From Bacteroidia bacterium (GTDB lineage: Bacteria; Bacteroidota; Bacteroidia; Cytophagales; JAAEPT01): a DNA stretch of 64,000 bases. This document shows positions 1 through 8,407 of the stretch, in pieces. The stretch's first letter is position 1. The number at the start of each line of letters is the position of its first letter. The position numbers and the translations under genes are program-made. The notes beneath the pieces are model-generated. The model had not been told where the DNA came from and did not search any database. It saw only the letters and a program-made list of their open reading frames with translations. The stretch covers positions 1 to 64,000 of the forward strand of contig JAUIJC010000011.1 of the NCBI GenBank assembly GCA_030431525.1, in the 5' to 3' direction.

Positions 1-1967
1 CGATTCCAGCTTCTGGAGTTGGTTTGGATAGTCCGATGATGGTTGACTTTAGTGGAGAGGAGCCTGGGACATACACGTTCAAGTATGTTGTTGGGGATTC
101 GGCTTCCATTTGCGGGACTGATACTGCAATGATAACGGTTGTGATTGAGGGATCTCCTTATGCTGGAGTTGACAGCACGTTGACCTATTGCGAGACGGAA
201 GATTTGAGTGGTGTGAATTTGATGGGTGCTCTTGGAGGAGAAGCTGATACTGGAGGCGTTTGGATGGAGACGACGATGCCAGTTTCTGGAGTAGGATTGG
301 AGGATCTGATGATGGTTGACTTCAGTGGAGAGGAGCCAGGGACTTACACGTTCAAGTATGTTGTTGGGGATTCGGCCTCTATCTGCGGAACAGACACGGC
401 TTTAGTGACAGTGGTGATTGAGGAGGCTCCGTTTGCCGGCGAGGATGGCATGTTAACCCTTTGTGCTTCGGATTCGAATGATGCAGTCAACTTGATGGGC
501 GCTTTGGGCGGAAGTCCTGATATGGGAGGAACGTGGATGGAAACGGGAATGCCAATGTCAGGAGTGAGTTTGAGTGATCCAACCATGGTTGATTTCAGCA
601 CCGCGGATCCAGGAATGTATCTCTTTAAATATGTGGTGCTAAGCCAAGGGGATTGTCCTAATGATACAGCGCAGGTAATCGTCAAGCTTATTGACCTGCA
701 ATTGGAGAAAATCATGGAAAATGCGTCCTGTGGTCAGGATGATGGTTCAATCGACTTGAATATCATCGGAGGAACCATGCCTTTTGTTATTGAATGGACA
801 GGCCCTGAGGGTTTCATGTCTGATTTGGCTGAAATCGACGGTCTGGCGCCAGGCGAGTATATCGTTAAAGTCACTGATGCAAATGGGTGTATGGCGACAG
901 ACACTTGTACCATTGATGAGGAAGGAGGGATCAAGGCCAAGGTGTGGAAGAAACCAGCTCATTGTGGGTGGTTTGACGGAAAAATCTGCTTCAAGAAGGT
1001 GAGGGGATGTGGCATCCGCTGGTTTGAATATTCCATTGACGGCGGTGAAACCTGGTCAAAACGTTCCTGTTATGGTTGGCTTGATGGTGGCATCTATCAT
1101 TTGATGGTTCGCGACAAGCACAATCCTGATGTGGTGTTGGATATGGGAGAAATGGAATTGCCAAGTATCTCTGACCTAAGCGCATCGGTAAAAGTGAGGG
1201 ATGCGGACTGCTATTCCGCTGGAAAAATCATCATCAAAGATCGCCAAGGCGGAAGTGGCTGGTACATGTACAGCTATGATGGTGGTGAAACCTGGGAATG
1301 GAACTCCTCCAAGTATTGGGCGGAGCCTGGAACTTACCATGTGTTGATGAGGGATGGACAAAGTGAGGTCTGTGTGTTGGACTTGGGAGAATATGAGGTT
1401 GGTGATGATTGCGGACAAAACGGCGATGACTGTCAGCTTTCGGCAACAGTGAGAGGTGTTAATGCAGGCTGTGATTGGGGAGCGATTATCTTCAGTAAAC
1501 AGAAAGGAGGCGCAGGCTGGTACATGTATTCCATTGATGGAGGAGATTCTTGGAACTACAATGCCTACCAAGGTTGGTTGTGGCCAGGTACCTATCACCT
1601 CATGATGTGTGACGGCGCAAACCCAGAATGCCACATAGATTTGGGAGAGTTGGTGATTGAGGATGAGGGGTGCCGAAACCCATACGCTTGGCGAACTGCC
1701 AATACTCCTAATACTGCCTCAACCGAAGAATCCAATGTCTATCCGAACCCAGTTTCTGAGAATGGATTCTTAACCGTGGCCATGCCTGAAGGCAATGAGC
1801 AGGCGCAATACCGCTTGGTGGATGCGACTGGGCAGGTGCTCAAGGAAGGTAATTCCAGTCGTAACACCTTTACATTCAGTATCGAGGGTATCAAGCCTGG
1901 ACAATACTTCTTGGAGTTGGTTGACGACCAAGGCAATGTCATCGTCAAGAAGTTGATGATTGAATAG
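1..1967 (+). CDS. Large secreted repeat protein with T9SS C-terminal sorting domain (5' end outside window)
   Basis: The frame is open to the left edge, so the N-terminus and signal peptide are missing. Three copies of a roughly 90-residue unit (first one truncated) run to about base 690 and share phrases such as VDFSGEEPGTYTFKYVV and NLMGALGG; the first two are also very similar in DNA. A SprB-like repeat with a GEYIVKVTDANGC core follows (about 694-930). Next come three roughly 75-residue units with a Y-S-[IY]-D-G-G-[ED]-[TS]-W core (about 931-1665). Bases 1729-1965 encode a type A type IX secretion sorting domain: NVYPNPVSE, then GQVLKEG, then IKPGQYFLEL and the final VIVKKLMIE. Such proteins cross the outer membrane through the Por/T9SS machinery and are released or anchored at the surface. 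The role is probably adhesin-like; no enzymatic domain is visible in this part. Confidence 0.9.
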   Translation, partial: IPASGVGLDSPMMVDFSGEEPGTYTFKYVVGDSASICGTDTAMITVVIEGSPYAGVDSTLTYCETEDLSGVNLMGALGGEADTGGVWMETTMPVSGVGLEDLMMVDFSGEEPGTYTFKYVVGDSASICGTDTALVTVVIEEAPFAGEDGMLTLCASDSNDAVNLMGALGGSPDMGGTWMETGMPMSGVSLSDPTMVDFSTADPGMYLFKYVVLSQGDCPNDTAQVIVKLIDLQLEKIMENASCGQDDGSIDLNIIGGTMPFVIEWTGPEGFMSDLAEIDGLAPGEYIVKVTDANGCMATDTCTIDEEGGIKAKVWKKPAHCGWFDGKICFKKVRGCGIRWFEYSIDGGETWSKRSCYGWLDGGIYHLMVRDKHNPDVVLDMGEMELPSISDLSASVKVRDADCYSAGKIIIKDRQGGSGWYMYSYDGGETWEWNSSKYWAEPGTYHVLMRDGQSEVCVLDLGEYEVGDDCGQNGDDCQLSATVRGVNAGCDWGAIIFSKQKGGAGWYMYSIDGGDSWNYNAYQGWLWPGTYHLMMCDGANPECHIDLGELVIEDEGCRNPYAWRTANTPNTASTEESNVYPNPVSENGFLTVAMPEGNEQAQYRLVDATGQVLKEGNSSRNTFTFSIEGIKPGQYFLELVDDQGNVIVKKLMIE

Positions 1968-2000
1968 TTTTAGATTGAGATTTTCGGTCAATGATGTGGA

Positions 2001-2028
2001 AAAGCCACCCTTTTGGGGTGGTTTTTTT
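2001..2028 (+). terminator. Rho-independent terminator after the T9SS protein
   Basis: CCACCC (2005-2010) pairs with GGGTGG (2016-2021) around a five-base loop, followed by seven T residues. It lies about 35 bases after the stop codon of the secreted repeat protein. Confidence 0.85.
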
Positions 2029-2113
2029 GTTTTGCTTTCATCCAAAAAGATGAGCCTATCTGCCCATTTAGAGCCGTTTTTTGGGCTATGGGGTTGATGC
2101 TCTTGAAGTTCTG

Positions 2114-2147
2114 TTTGGAAGACTTACGCAAGAATTGCGTACCTTTG
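2114..2147 (+). promoter_or_regulatory. Bacteroidota-type promoter for the radical SAM gene
   Basis: A TACCTTTG box (2140-2147) fits the Bacteroidota -7 consensus TAnnTTTG, and TTTG at 2114-2117 lies 22 bases upstream as a -33 element. Transcription would begin near 2153, leaving a short leader before the TTG start at 2173. Confidence 0.6.
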
Positions 2148-2172
2148 CAGGCCGGACCATCCAAAACAACCT

Positions 2173-4377
2173 TTGGAACCATCCAGTATTCTATTGTTAA
2201 CGCCACCGTTAACGCAACTTAACACACCGTATCCCGCGACCGCGTATCTTAGCGGATACCTAAAGCGTTTCGGTCATCGCATCTCTCAGGGGGACTTGGG
2301 CATAGAGCTCGTCCACCGTATTTTTTCTAAGGAGGGCCTTGCCGAATTTTTTGACGTTGTCGAAAAGGGAAGCTTTCAGCTACAGCGACCTCTGCGGAGG
2401 ATGATGGCCCTGAAGCAGGTGTATTTGGAAACCATTACCTCGGTTATGGACTTTTTAACTGGCAAGGATGATACCTTGGCCTATCGCATTTGCAACTTGG
2501 ATTTTTTGCCCAAAGGACACCGTAGGGCACAGTTGGAGGACGATATGGACTGGGCTTTCGGGAATATGGGCATCCGCGATCGGGCCCGTTTCTTCTGCAC
2601 GCTTTACTTGGAGGAGCTTGGCGATTTGCTGAAAGCGACCGTCGGACCTGAGTTTGGGTTTTCCCGTTATGCCGAGCGCATTGCCATGTCGGCCACTTCC
2701 TTTGACGGCTTGGAAGAGGCATTGCTCAAGGAAGAGAGCTACACCGACGCCCTTTTGTTGGGCTGTCTTAAAAAACATTTGGAGGCGGAAAAGCCTGAGT
2801 TGGTGGCTTTGACGGTTCCGTTTCCAGGCAATCTCTACGGCGCCCTGAAATGCGGGCAATTCATTAAGAAACATTATCCACACATCAAGGTGGCCATAGG
2901 AGGAGGCTATTGCAACACCGAGTTGCGGGAGCTTTCTGATCCACGCCTGTTTGATTATGTGGACTTTGTGACTTTGGATGATGGCGAGGGGCCTGTCCAA
3001 AAAATCATTGAGCATTGCCGAGCTGAGCGCAATTTGGAGGAACTCCTCAGGACCTTCGTATGCATTGATGGCCAAGTCCAGGTTATGGATGGCGCCAAAG
3101 ATCGCCGTGTGCCACATGCCGAGGTTGGTGCCCCAGATTATCAGGGCTTGCCCTTGGACTCCTACCTATCGGTCATAGATTTGGCTAATCCGGTGCACCG
3201 TCTTTGGAGTGATGGCTGTTGGAATAAGCTGACTATCGCCCATGGATGTTACTGGAAAAAGTGCTCCTTCTGCGACATCTCCTTGGATTACATCGGTCGC
3301 TATGAGCAGGCGCCAGCCACTTTGCTCGTTGACCGTATGGAGGAGCTCATCGCCCAAACGGGGCATACCGGATTCCACTTTGTGGATGAGGCCGCACCGC
3401 CGATGGCGATGCGCGATTTGGCCCTCGAAATCCTCCGTCGTGGACTCAAAGTAACGTGGTGGACAAACATCCGTTTTGAGAAGACGTTTACGAAGGATTT
3501 GTGTCAATTGTTGGCGCAATCTGGCTGTATCGCCGTCACAGGTGGACTGGAAGTTGCATCAAACAGGTTGTTGGCCCTTATGGAAAAGGGGGTCAGCATC
3601 GAACAAGTGGCCCAAGTGACCAACGCCTTTACCGAGGCGGGCATCATGGTACACGCCTACCTGATGTATGGCTTCCCAACCCAGACGGAACAGGAAACCA
3701 TTGATTCTCTGGAGGTTGTTCGTCAGCTTTTCTTGAATGGTTGCATCCAGTCTGGTTTTTGGCATCGCTTTTCTATGACCGCCCACAGTCCTGTTGGGCT
3801 GAATCCCGAAAAGTACGGGGTGCATTTGATTGGTCCTGAAAAAGGTGGTTTTGCTTGGAATGATTTGCAACATGATGACCCCCAAGGGTGCTATCACGCA
3901 GATTTTTCTGAGGGCTTGAATAAGGCGATTTACAACTACATGCACGGCATCGGCGTGGAGGATGATGTGCGTGAGTGGTTTGATTTTGAGACGCCAGAAA
4001 CAACACATCCTGAGTGGATGATTGAGGAGGCATTGCAGCGTCCTGATAAAAAAGACTTGAACCGTTGGGAAGATTGCTTGGTGTGGTTGGGTCAAGGTTT
4101 GGAATTGGAGAAAAAGAAAGGCAAGCAGCGCCTATGGATTTATGCTGTGGACAAGGAGGAATGTGTGGTGGGCAACGGCCAAGAATTGCAGTTCTTGGTT
4201 GAGCAACTGCCCTTACTTTCCCCTAAAAAGTTCCAAGGCGACACATTGAAAGCCTTTGCCTCATCGTTTGAGAAGAGTACAGGCGGTGAATTTGTGAAAT
4301 TCCTCAAAAGCGACGCTTGGAGAGCATTGCGGAGGTCGGGTTTGCTACTGCTGCGTAACAGTCGAGCAACCTCCTGA
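2173..4377 (+). CDS. B12-binding-domain radical SAM protein
   Basis: This 734-residue protein has the two-part layout of B12-dependent radical SAM enzymes. The N-terminal half opens with LLLTPPLTQLNTPYP and contains a cobalamin-binding-like region (VALTVPFPGNLYGAL, then KVAIGGGYCNTE). The radical SAM domain carries the iron-sulfur cluster cysteines C359, C364 and C367, spaced CX4CX2C in HGCYWKKCSFC rather than the textbook CX3CX2C. FVDEAAPP and GLEVASNRLLALMEKG match later core strands. The TTG start is chosen because the conserved region begins immediately after it and a good promoter lies just upstream. It stands alone between terminators and has no partner gene that reveals a substrate; methyl transfer or another radical rearrangement is possible. 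The family call is firm, the substrate unknown. Confidence 0.88.
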   Translation: MEPSSILLLTPPLTQLNTPYPATAYLSGYLKRFGHRISQGDLGIELVHRIFSKEGLAEFFDVVEKGSFQLQRPLRRMMALKQVYLETITSVMDFLTGKDDTLAYRICNLDFLPKGHRRAQLEDDMDWAFGNMGIRDRARFFCTLYLEELGDLLKATVGPEFGFSRYAERIAMSATSFDGLEEALLKEESYTDALLLGCLKKHLEAEKPELVALTVPFPGNLYGALKCGQFIKKHYPHIKVAIGGGYCNTELRELSDPRLFDYVDFVTLDDGEGPVQKIIEHCRAERNLEELLRTFVCIDGQVQVMDGAKDRRVPHAEVGAPDYQGLPLDSYLSVIDLANPVHRLWSDGCWNKLTIAHGCYWKKCSFCDISLDYIGRYEQAPATLLVDRMEELIAQTGHTGFHFVDEAAPPMAMRDLALEILRRGLKVTWWTNIRFEKTFTKDLCQLLAQSGCIAVTGGLEVASNRLLALMEKGVSIEQVAQVTNAFTEAGIMVHAYLMYGFPTQTEQETIDSLEVVRQLFLNGCIQSGFWHRFSMTAHSPVGLNPEKYGVHLIGPEKGGFAWNDLQHDDPQGCYHADFSEGLNKAIYNYMHGIGVEDDVREWFDFETPETTHPEWMIEEALQRPDKKDLNRWEDCLVWLGQGLELEKKKGKQRLWIYAVDKEECVVGNGQELQFLVEQLPLLSPKKFQGDTLKAFASSFEKSTGGEFVKFLKSDAWRALRRSGLLLLRNSRATS

Positions 4378-4443
4378 TTCTGAAATCCGTTGTAAGACTT
4401 ATCTCAAAGCTCTCCCAATTCATCGAAAAGCAGAGGATAGCTG

Positions 4444-5211
4444 ATGTTTCATCAAATGAAAGCCTTTATGAAAAGACCTGCCGTTATTTTGACCCTCTTG
4501 GGGATATTGGTCTCTTCCTATATCTGGTCGCGCCAACGTATCGAGCCGACCTCTCGGGTGGATGTGGAAAAAATATTGAAATCCACGACAAATCCATTGC
4601 CTGATGATATGGACCACGGAGACTCGGTATTCTTTTGTGGGGAGTTGATTCCATTGCACGACAGCTTGGTGAATGCCAAGTATGAGCGTGAGCTGGGTCG
4701 ACTGGTCAATTACAAGTCCAGCACCCGCTTGTTAATCCGTCGTTCTGACAAATGGCTGCCCCTCATGGAGCGCATTCTGGTGCGTTACGGGGTGCCGAAA
4801 GACTTTAAATACTTAGCAGTTATTGAGAGCAACCTTTCCAATGTAAAGTCGCCGAAAGGGGCGGCAGGTTACTGGCAGCTATTGCCATCTACGGCCCGTG
4901 CCATGGGCTTGCGTGTGGATGATGAGGTGGATGAACGCAACGATCCGCTCAAGGCCACGGAGGCGGCTTGCCGCTATTTCCGTCATGCGCACAAGCAGTT
5001 AGGAAACTGGAGTAATGTGGCCGCTTCCTACAATATGGGAGTTGCAGGCCTAAAGCGTCAGCTTTCCAGCCAAGAGGAAGATTCCTATTACAGGCTTCGC
5101 TTGAATCGTGAGACCGCACGGTATGTTTACAAGGCGGTAGCCTTCAAGCAGGTGATTGAAAATCAAGAGAAGTTTGGCCTGAAGGAAATGACAGCCAGTG
5201 CTGAGGAATAA
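4444..5211 (+). CDS. Membrane-anchored lytic transglycosylase (SLT/GH23 family)
   Basis: The 255-residue protein has one N-terminal membrane anchor (about residues 12-27) followed by a soluble transglycosylase domain. The GH23 signature is clear: AVIESNLSNVKSPKGAAGYW with Glu128 as probable catalytic acid, then QLLPSTARAMGL, and an NVAASYNMGVAGL motif near residue 197. These enzymes cut the MurNAc-GlcNAc bond of peptidoglycan and leave 1,6-anhydro-MurNAc. The protein is short and has no LysM domains, so it is MltD-like in its core only. It follows the radical SAM gene after 66 bases on the same strand and may share its transcript. Confidence 0.9.
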   Translation: MFHQMKAFMKRPAVILTLLGILVSSYIWSRQRIEPTSRVDVEKILKSTTNPLPDDMDHGDSVFFCGELIPLHDSLVNAKYERELGRLVNYKSSTRLLIRRSDKWLPLMERILVRYGVPKDFKYLAVIESNLSNVKSPKGAAGYWQLLPSTARAMGLRVDDEVDERNDPLKATEAACRYFRHAHKQLGNWSNVAASYNMGVAGLKRQLSSQEEDSYYRLRLNRETARYVYKAVAFKQVIENQEKFGLKEMTASAEE

Positions 5212-5237
5212 AGAGTTGATCTACTCGAAGAATATAG

Positions 5238-5264
5238 AGTGTGGGCGATGTCCACACTTTTTTT
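5238..5264 (+). terminator. Terminator of the transglycosylase gene
   Basis: AGTGTGG (5238-5244) pairs perfectly with CCACACT (5252-5258) and is followed by a T run. It lies 26 bases after the stop codon. Confidence 0.85.
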
Positions 5265-5317
5265 ATGCCTTGAAATGAGAGGACAATCAAGGTTTTCAAC
5301 TTTCGGAATACGGTAAA

Positions 5318-5433
5318 TTAACCACTGAGTACACAGAGAAAAAGAGGAAAGGAGACCCCTTGTTCACAAAACTTCATGTTTTTTAGTATGGGAGTCTCTG
5401 TGTCCTCTATCCCTCTGCGTTCTCTGTGGTTCC
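5318..5433. repeat. ACCACGGAG-family intergenic inverted repeat, copy 1
   Basis: The left arm begins AACCACTGAGTACACAGAG and the right arm ends CTCTGTGGTTCC. Both arms are built from degenerate ACAGAG/GAGGA words, and they pair imperfectly around a centre near 5375. Similar elements occur at 6575-6665 and 35048-35126. It fills most of the gap between convergent genes; I see nothing else in that gap apart from the terminator. Confidence 0.75.
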
Positions 5434-5507
5434 TGACCAGTAATTTTATTTCCCTTTCTTCGTGGTAAAAAATAAACTCGCCCTCTTAAGTTGAATGGGA
5501 TTGCACT

Positions 5508-6449
5508 CTACTTTACACAAAGCTTTTTCAACTCCTCGATATTGCCGTTAAAAACATTCATATCCACATAGCCAGCGATTCCATTGACGCGTCCCTTGTG
5601 GTGATGTTGCCAAAAATGCCAGTTGTCCTTTTTTACCCGAAGACGGGTTTGATAATAATTGGCAATCCAAAAATGATAGCCCTTGAACGAGGCGTCGTTC
5701 TTAAAATAGCTGTTGTAATAGTTGAGCGGGATGTACAAAATGGGTTTGACCCCATAATGCTTCTCCATCAAATCCAGTGTGTTTTTTACTCCGAGTTTGA
5801 AGCGTTTGGTGCTCAACTGATGGCTTTTTTCTTCCACATCCAACACGGGAGGAAGGTCACCTTTGGACAGCTTCACCATCTTTATAAAGTTGCTGGCTTG
5901 TTCGGAAGACGTCACGTTTGGCTTGTAATAGTGATAGGCCCCCACCAAAAAACCTTGCTCTTTGGCTTCTTTCCAATTCTCAGAAAAATGGGTGTCTTGC
6001 CAGTTTTTTCCTTCTGTCGCTTTGATGAACACAAAGGAAATGTCCTTGTTGTCCACCTTCATTTTTTTGACCTCGTCCCAGAGAATTTTCTGTTGGTAGT
6101 GGGACACATCGATGCCGTGAATAGAATACTCTGGCAAGGTCACGCCAAAATCGGTGCGGTCCCGTTCGGGAATGGCATTCGAGCGAGTGCTCCAATTCCA
6201 GATGTTTCGCCTAAAGTGGATAAGGCGATGCCGATTGGTGAACCCTACGATGGTGAATGAAAAGATGAGAAAGCCTGATATGCCCCAAAAAAATATAGGA
6301 CGTGAGAAGCTCGAAGTAGTTTGCTTCTTGCCACAGTAGCAACAGTAAATCGCTTTTTTGGGCAAGCGCTTATCGCATTTGACACACTTGTTGACCACCC
6401 GTTTCTTGACCTCTTGGGGTTTTTCTTCTGTGGTAGTCGTTTTCTCCAT
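5508..6449 (-). CDS. Zinc-ribbon, single-TM, GH25 (lysozyme-like) protein
   Basis: This 313-residue protein has three parts. A basic N-terminus holds a zinc ribbon (C22-x2-C25 and C36-x2-C39). A membrane segment follows at about residues 51-70. The C-terminal domain is of glycoside hydrolase family 25: GIDVSHYQ near residue 110, KATEG, GAYHYYKP, PPVLDVEE near residue 200 with the acidic pair used in catalysis, and FWIANYYQ. GH25 enzymes are N-acetylmuramidases. The topology puts the ribbon in the cytoplasm and the muramidase in the periplasm. Zinc ribbon plus GH25 is an uncommon architecture, so a role in cell-wall remodelling coupled to a cytoplasmic partner is an inference. Convergent with the transglycosylase gene. 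Confidence 0.85.
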   Translation of the reverse strand: MEKTTTTEEKPQEVKKRVVNKCVKCDKRLPKKAIYCCYCGKKQTTSSFSRPIFFWGISGFLIFSFTIVGFTNRHRLIHFRRNIWNWSTRSNAIPERDRTDFGVTLPEYSIHGIDVSHYQQKILWDEVKKMKVDNKDISFVFIKATEGKNWQDTHFSENWKEAKEQGFLVGAYHYYKPNVTSSEQASNFIKMVKLSKGDLPPVLDVEEKSHQLSTKRFKLGVKNTLDLMEKHYGVKPILYIPLNYYNSYFKNDASFKGYHFWIANYYQTRLRVKKDNWHFWQHHHKGRVNGIAGYVDMNVFNGNIEELKKLCVK

Positions 6450-6484
6450 AGCAACTAAAATGGGTGCGTGTCAGAACCTTGTCG

Positions 6485-6492
6485 CTAAATTA
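6485..6492 (-). promoter_or_regulatory. Probable -7 box for the GH25 gene
   Basis: Read on the minus strand this is TAATTTAG, one base from the Bacteroidota TAnnTTTG -7 box. It lies 35 bases before the GH25 start codon. No convincing -33 element is obvious, so this is tentative. Confidence 0.4.
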
Positions 6493-6574
6493 CAAAAATG
6501 AAAATAGAGGGAAATGCCTTCTCTTTGCCTTGGCGCATTCTGAAGACTAAGTTATAGATAAGGGAGTTGATTTT

Positions 6575-6665
6575 TTTACCACGGAGAAAGGGAGGAAAGG
6601 AGACGCTGGCGCCAGTTCAAGAGGCTCTATGTTCTCCAGACCTCTGTGCCCTCAGTGGTCCTTTT
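6575..6665. repeat. ACCACGGAG-family intergenic inverted repeat, copy 2
   Basis: The left arm (6575-6604) contains TACCACGGAG followed by GGGAGGAAAGGAGAC. The right arm (6636-6665) contains CCTCTGTGCCCTCAGTGGTC. It shares vocabulary and arm order with 5318-5433 and 35048-35126, and lies between the GH25 and PAP2 genes, both on the minus strand. Nothing else is seen in this 279-base gap. Confidence 0.75.
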
Positions 6666-6728
6666 CCCATGAATGATTCTCACCCAAAATCTTTATTGGT
6701 TAGAATTTTTGCAATGAAAGGCAGGTAA

Positions 6729-7988
6729 TTAGAATCCAACTGCCAACCCAACGCCAAGGTTGAAATAACTCGTGTGGTGACGGAAATCAATGACTTTGGT
6801 CTCTGGGGCAGAAAGCTCACCCTTTTCCGTGAAATGGGCGAGTTCTCCGAAAAGCATGCCCTTGGTACGGCGGCCAATTTTGTAGGAAACCGAGGTGCCA
6901 ATTTTTGCGCTCATGCCCAAGTTGTAGTTATAGGAAAATAGCGTCCCATCATAAACAAGGCTGTTTGAGGAGCTTTTAATTAAGCCCAAATTCGCTTGGG
7001 TCTGAATGTCAAATTTCTTCCCGAGTGGAATGCGGTATGTCGGACCCAAATGCAAAGAGGCGGTTCCTTTGGCAGTAGGTTTTTCCTGTTTTGGACCGAA
7101 ATCGTAGTTGAAGTTGCTAAAGCCCAATTGTCCTCCAATGCCCCAACGCTCATTTAAGAAGTAGGTGCCTTCAAGAGCTGTCGAAGCGCCACCGCGTTGG
7201 TCATAGCGCACTGCATATTCACCACTCGAATAAGAGTGTTTGACCATCGGCAGGATTGCTCCACCACGAAGTGCCAAATAGTGGGGTGGGTGTTCTTCGT
7301 CCCAAGAGTCAAAAGTTTGGGCATTTTGATGTTGCCAGCGGTCTTTCAGAATTAGGTCCAAAAGCAGGTAGCTGGTTTCCGTGACCAAAATGCCGATGGC
7401 TGCTCCCGCCAGCACGTCAGAGGCCCAATGAGCATTGTTCAAAATTCGCCACAAAGCTGTCGCCCCAGCGGTGCCATATGCGCCCACGGTGTACCAAGGA
7501 CTGAGGTGTCCGTATTCTTTGTGGAGATAGGTGGCGGCGATAAAGGCTCGAGCCGTGTGCCATGAAGGAAATGAATTATTGCCATAGCCTGACGGCCGAG
7601 TAATCCCAATTTTATTTTTCATCACATCCACCAAAGGGGACCCGATGGCATAGCTAAGCGCCAATCCTGCCGTGGCTCGGACCATATGGTTTTTGCCTTT
7701 CACACCAGCCAGATTCAGTCCGTAAACGGCGCCAATCGGGAGCAGGTACATGTGGTCATCAAGCTTGTTGTGAAAATTTCGAAAATGGCGGTCACGAATA
7801 TTTTTTACGTCATCGCGCTGTGACCAGATCAATCCGCTGGTGGCCATCAAGGCGGCAGGAGCAATGAAAGGTTTTATTTTCGAGGGTTTTGAAAGGGAGT
7901 CCTTAAAAGGGCAAAACCGTTTTTTTTGGGATTTGCAGAGGAGGGGGGAGGAAAACAGAATCAGGGTTAAAAGGAGAATTAGGTGCAT
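6729..7988 (-). CDS. PAP2-family phosphatase with C-terminal beta-barrel-like domain
   Basis: The protein (419 residues from the ATG at 7988; a GTG six codons earlier is also in frame) starts with a signal peptide. It then has a full PAP2 phosphatase signature in order: KNKIGITRP, SFPSWHTARAF and RILNNAHWASD. These supply the lysine/arginine, histidine and histidine/aspartate active-site groups. After about residue 250 the character changes to alternating aromatic strands (GIGGQLGFSNFNYDFG, SLHLGPTYRIPL, YNYNLGMSAKIGTSVSYK) ending in FNLGVGLAVGF. A terminal phenylalanine is typical of outer-membrane barrels. It may be an outer-membrane lipid phosphatase, for example acting on lipid A or undecaprenyl-type phosphates; the substrate is not shown by the sequence. 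Confidence 0.85.
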   Translation of the reverse strand: MHLILLLTLILFSSPLLCKSQKKRFCPFKDSLSKPSKIKPFIAPAALMATSGLIWSQRDDVKNIRDRHFRNFHNKLDDHMYLLPIGAVYGLNLAGVKGKNHMVRATAGLALSYAIGSPLVDVMKNKIGITRPSGYGNNSFPSWHTARAFIAATYLHKEYGHLSPWYTVGAYGTAGATALWRILNNAHWASDVLAGAAIGILVTETSYLLLDLILKDRWQHQNAQTFDSWDEEHPPHYLALRGGAILPMVKHSYSSGEYAVRYDQRGGASTALEGTYFLNERWGIGGQLGFSNFNYDFGPKQEKPTAKGTASLHLGPTYRIPLGKKFDIQTQANLGLIKSSSNSLVYDGTLFSYNYNLGMSAKIGTSVSYKIGRRTKGMLFGELAHFTEKGELSAPETKVIDFRHHTSYFNLGVGLAVGF

Positions 7989-8150
7989 AAAATGGGGTGA
8001 GGTCACAACATGATATTGTGGTAACAGTCCCAGAGCCGTTTGGGTTCCCAGAGCGAATTCAAGCCACCGAGTTCAATAATGTTTTTGAACCACTTCTTCC
8101 TCATTGATTGTTTTCCAAGGAGAACATCCACCAATCCCCCAATAGTGATT

Positions 8151-8312
8151 ATGAAGTCTCTTTTTGTTCAAATTCTATTCGTCGTCTTTTTTGTGTTATC
8201 GATTCCCGTTTCCAAAAGGAAAGCCAAGAGGTGTAGGTCCTCCAACAAAGTGGAGAGAGGTTATGAACCGAATTGTGAGGCTAAGAAAAAGGAGGTGAAA
8301 GAGTGGCTATAA
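8151..8312 (+). CDS. Small exported basic peptide, paralogue of its downstream neighbour
   Basis: This 53-residue product begins MKSLFVQILFVVFFVLSIPV, a credible signal peptide or membrane leader, followed by a strongly basic tail (SKRKAKRCRSS, then KKKEVKEWL) with two cysteines. Its first eight codons match those at 8408 in 21 of 24 bases. The frame extends upstream to 8040, but the ATG at 8151 aligns with the start of the paralogue and is preferred. No known family is recognised. The tandem arrangement with an acidic partner suggests a functional pair, but that is inference. Confidence 0.5.
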   Translation: MKSLFVQILFVVFFVLSIPVSKRKAKRCRSSNKVERGYEPNCEAKKKEVKEWL

Positions 8313-8407
8313 GATTTGATAATGGCCGATTATAAAAACAGGGGTGAACCGAAGAAGGGTGAAAAGTTGTTCTTCTGAGAGGAACCCCATTAAAAAGCTG
8401 TTTACTT

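Noticed and set aside
43-690. CRISPR-like direct repeats
   Set aside because: They are long in-frame protein-domain repeats inside a coding region, with no short spacers.
5598-6260. A 220-codon plus-strand frame opposite the GH25 gene
   Set aside because: The GH25 motifs on the minus strand are clear, and the plus frame shows no family features; it is an antisense shadow.
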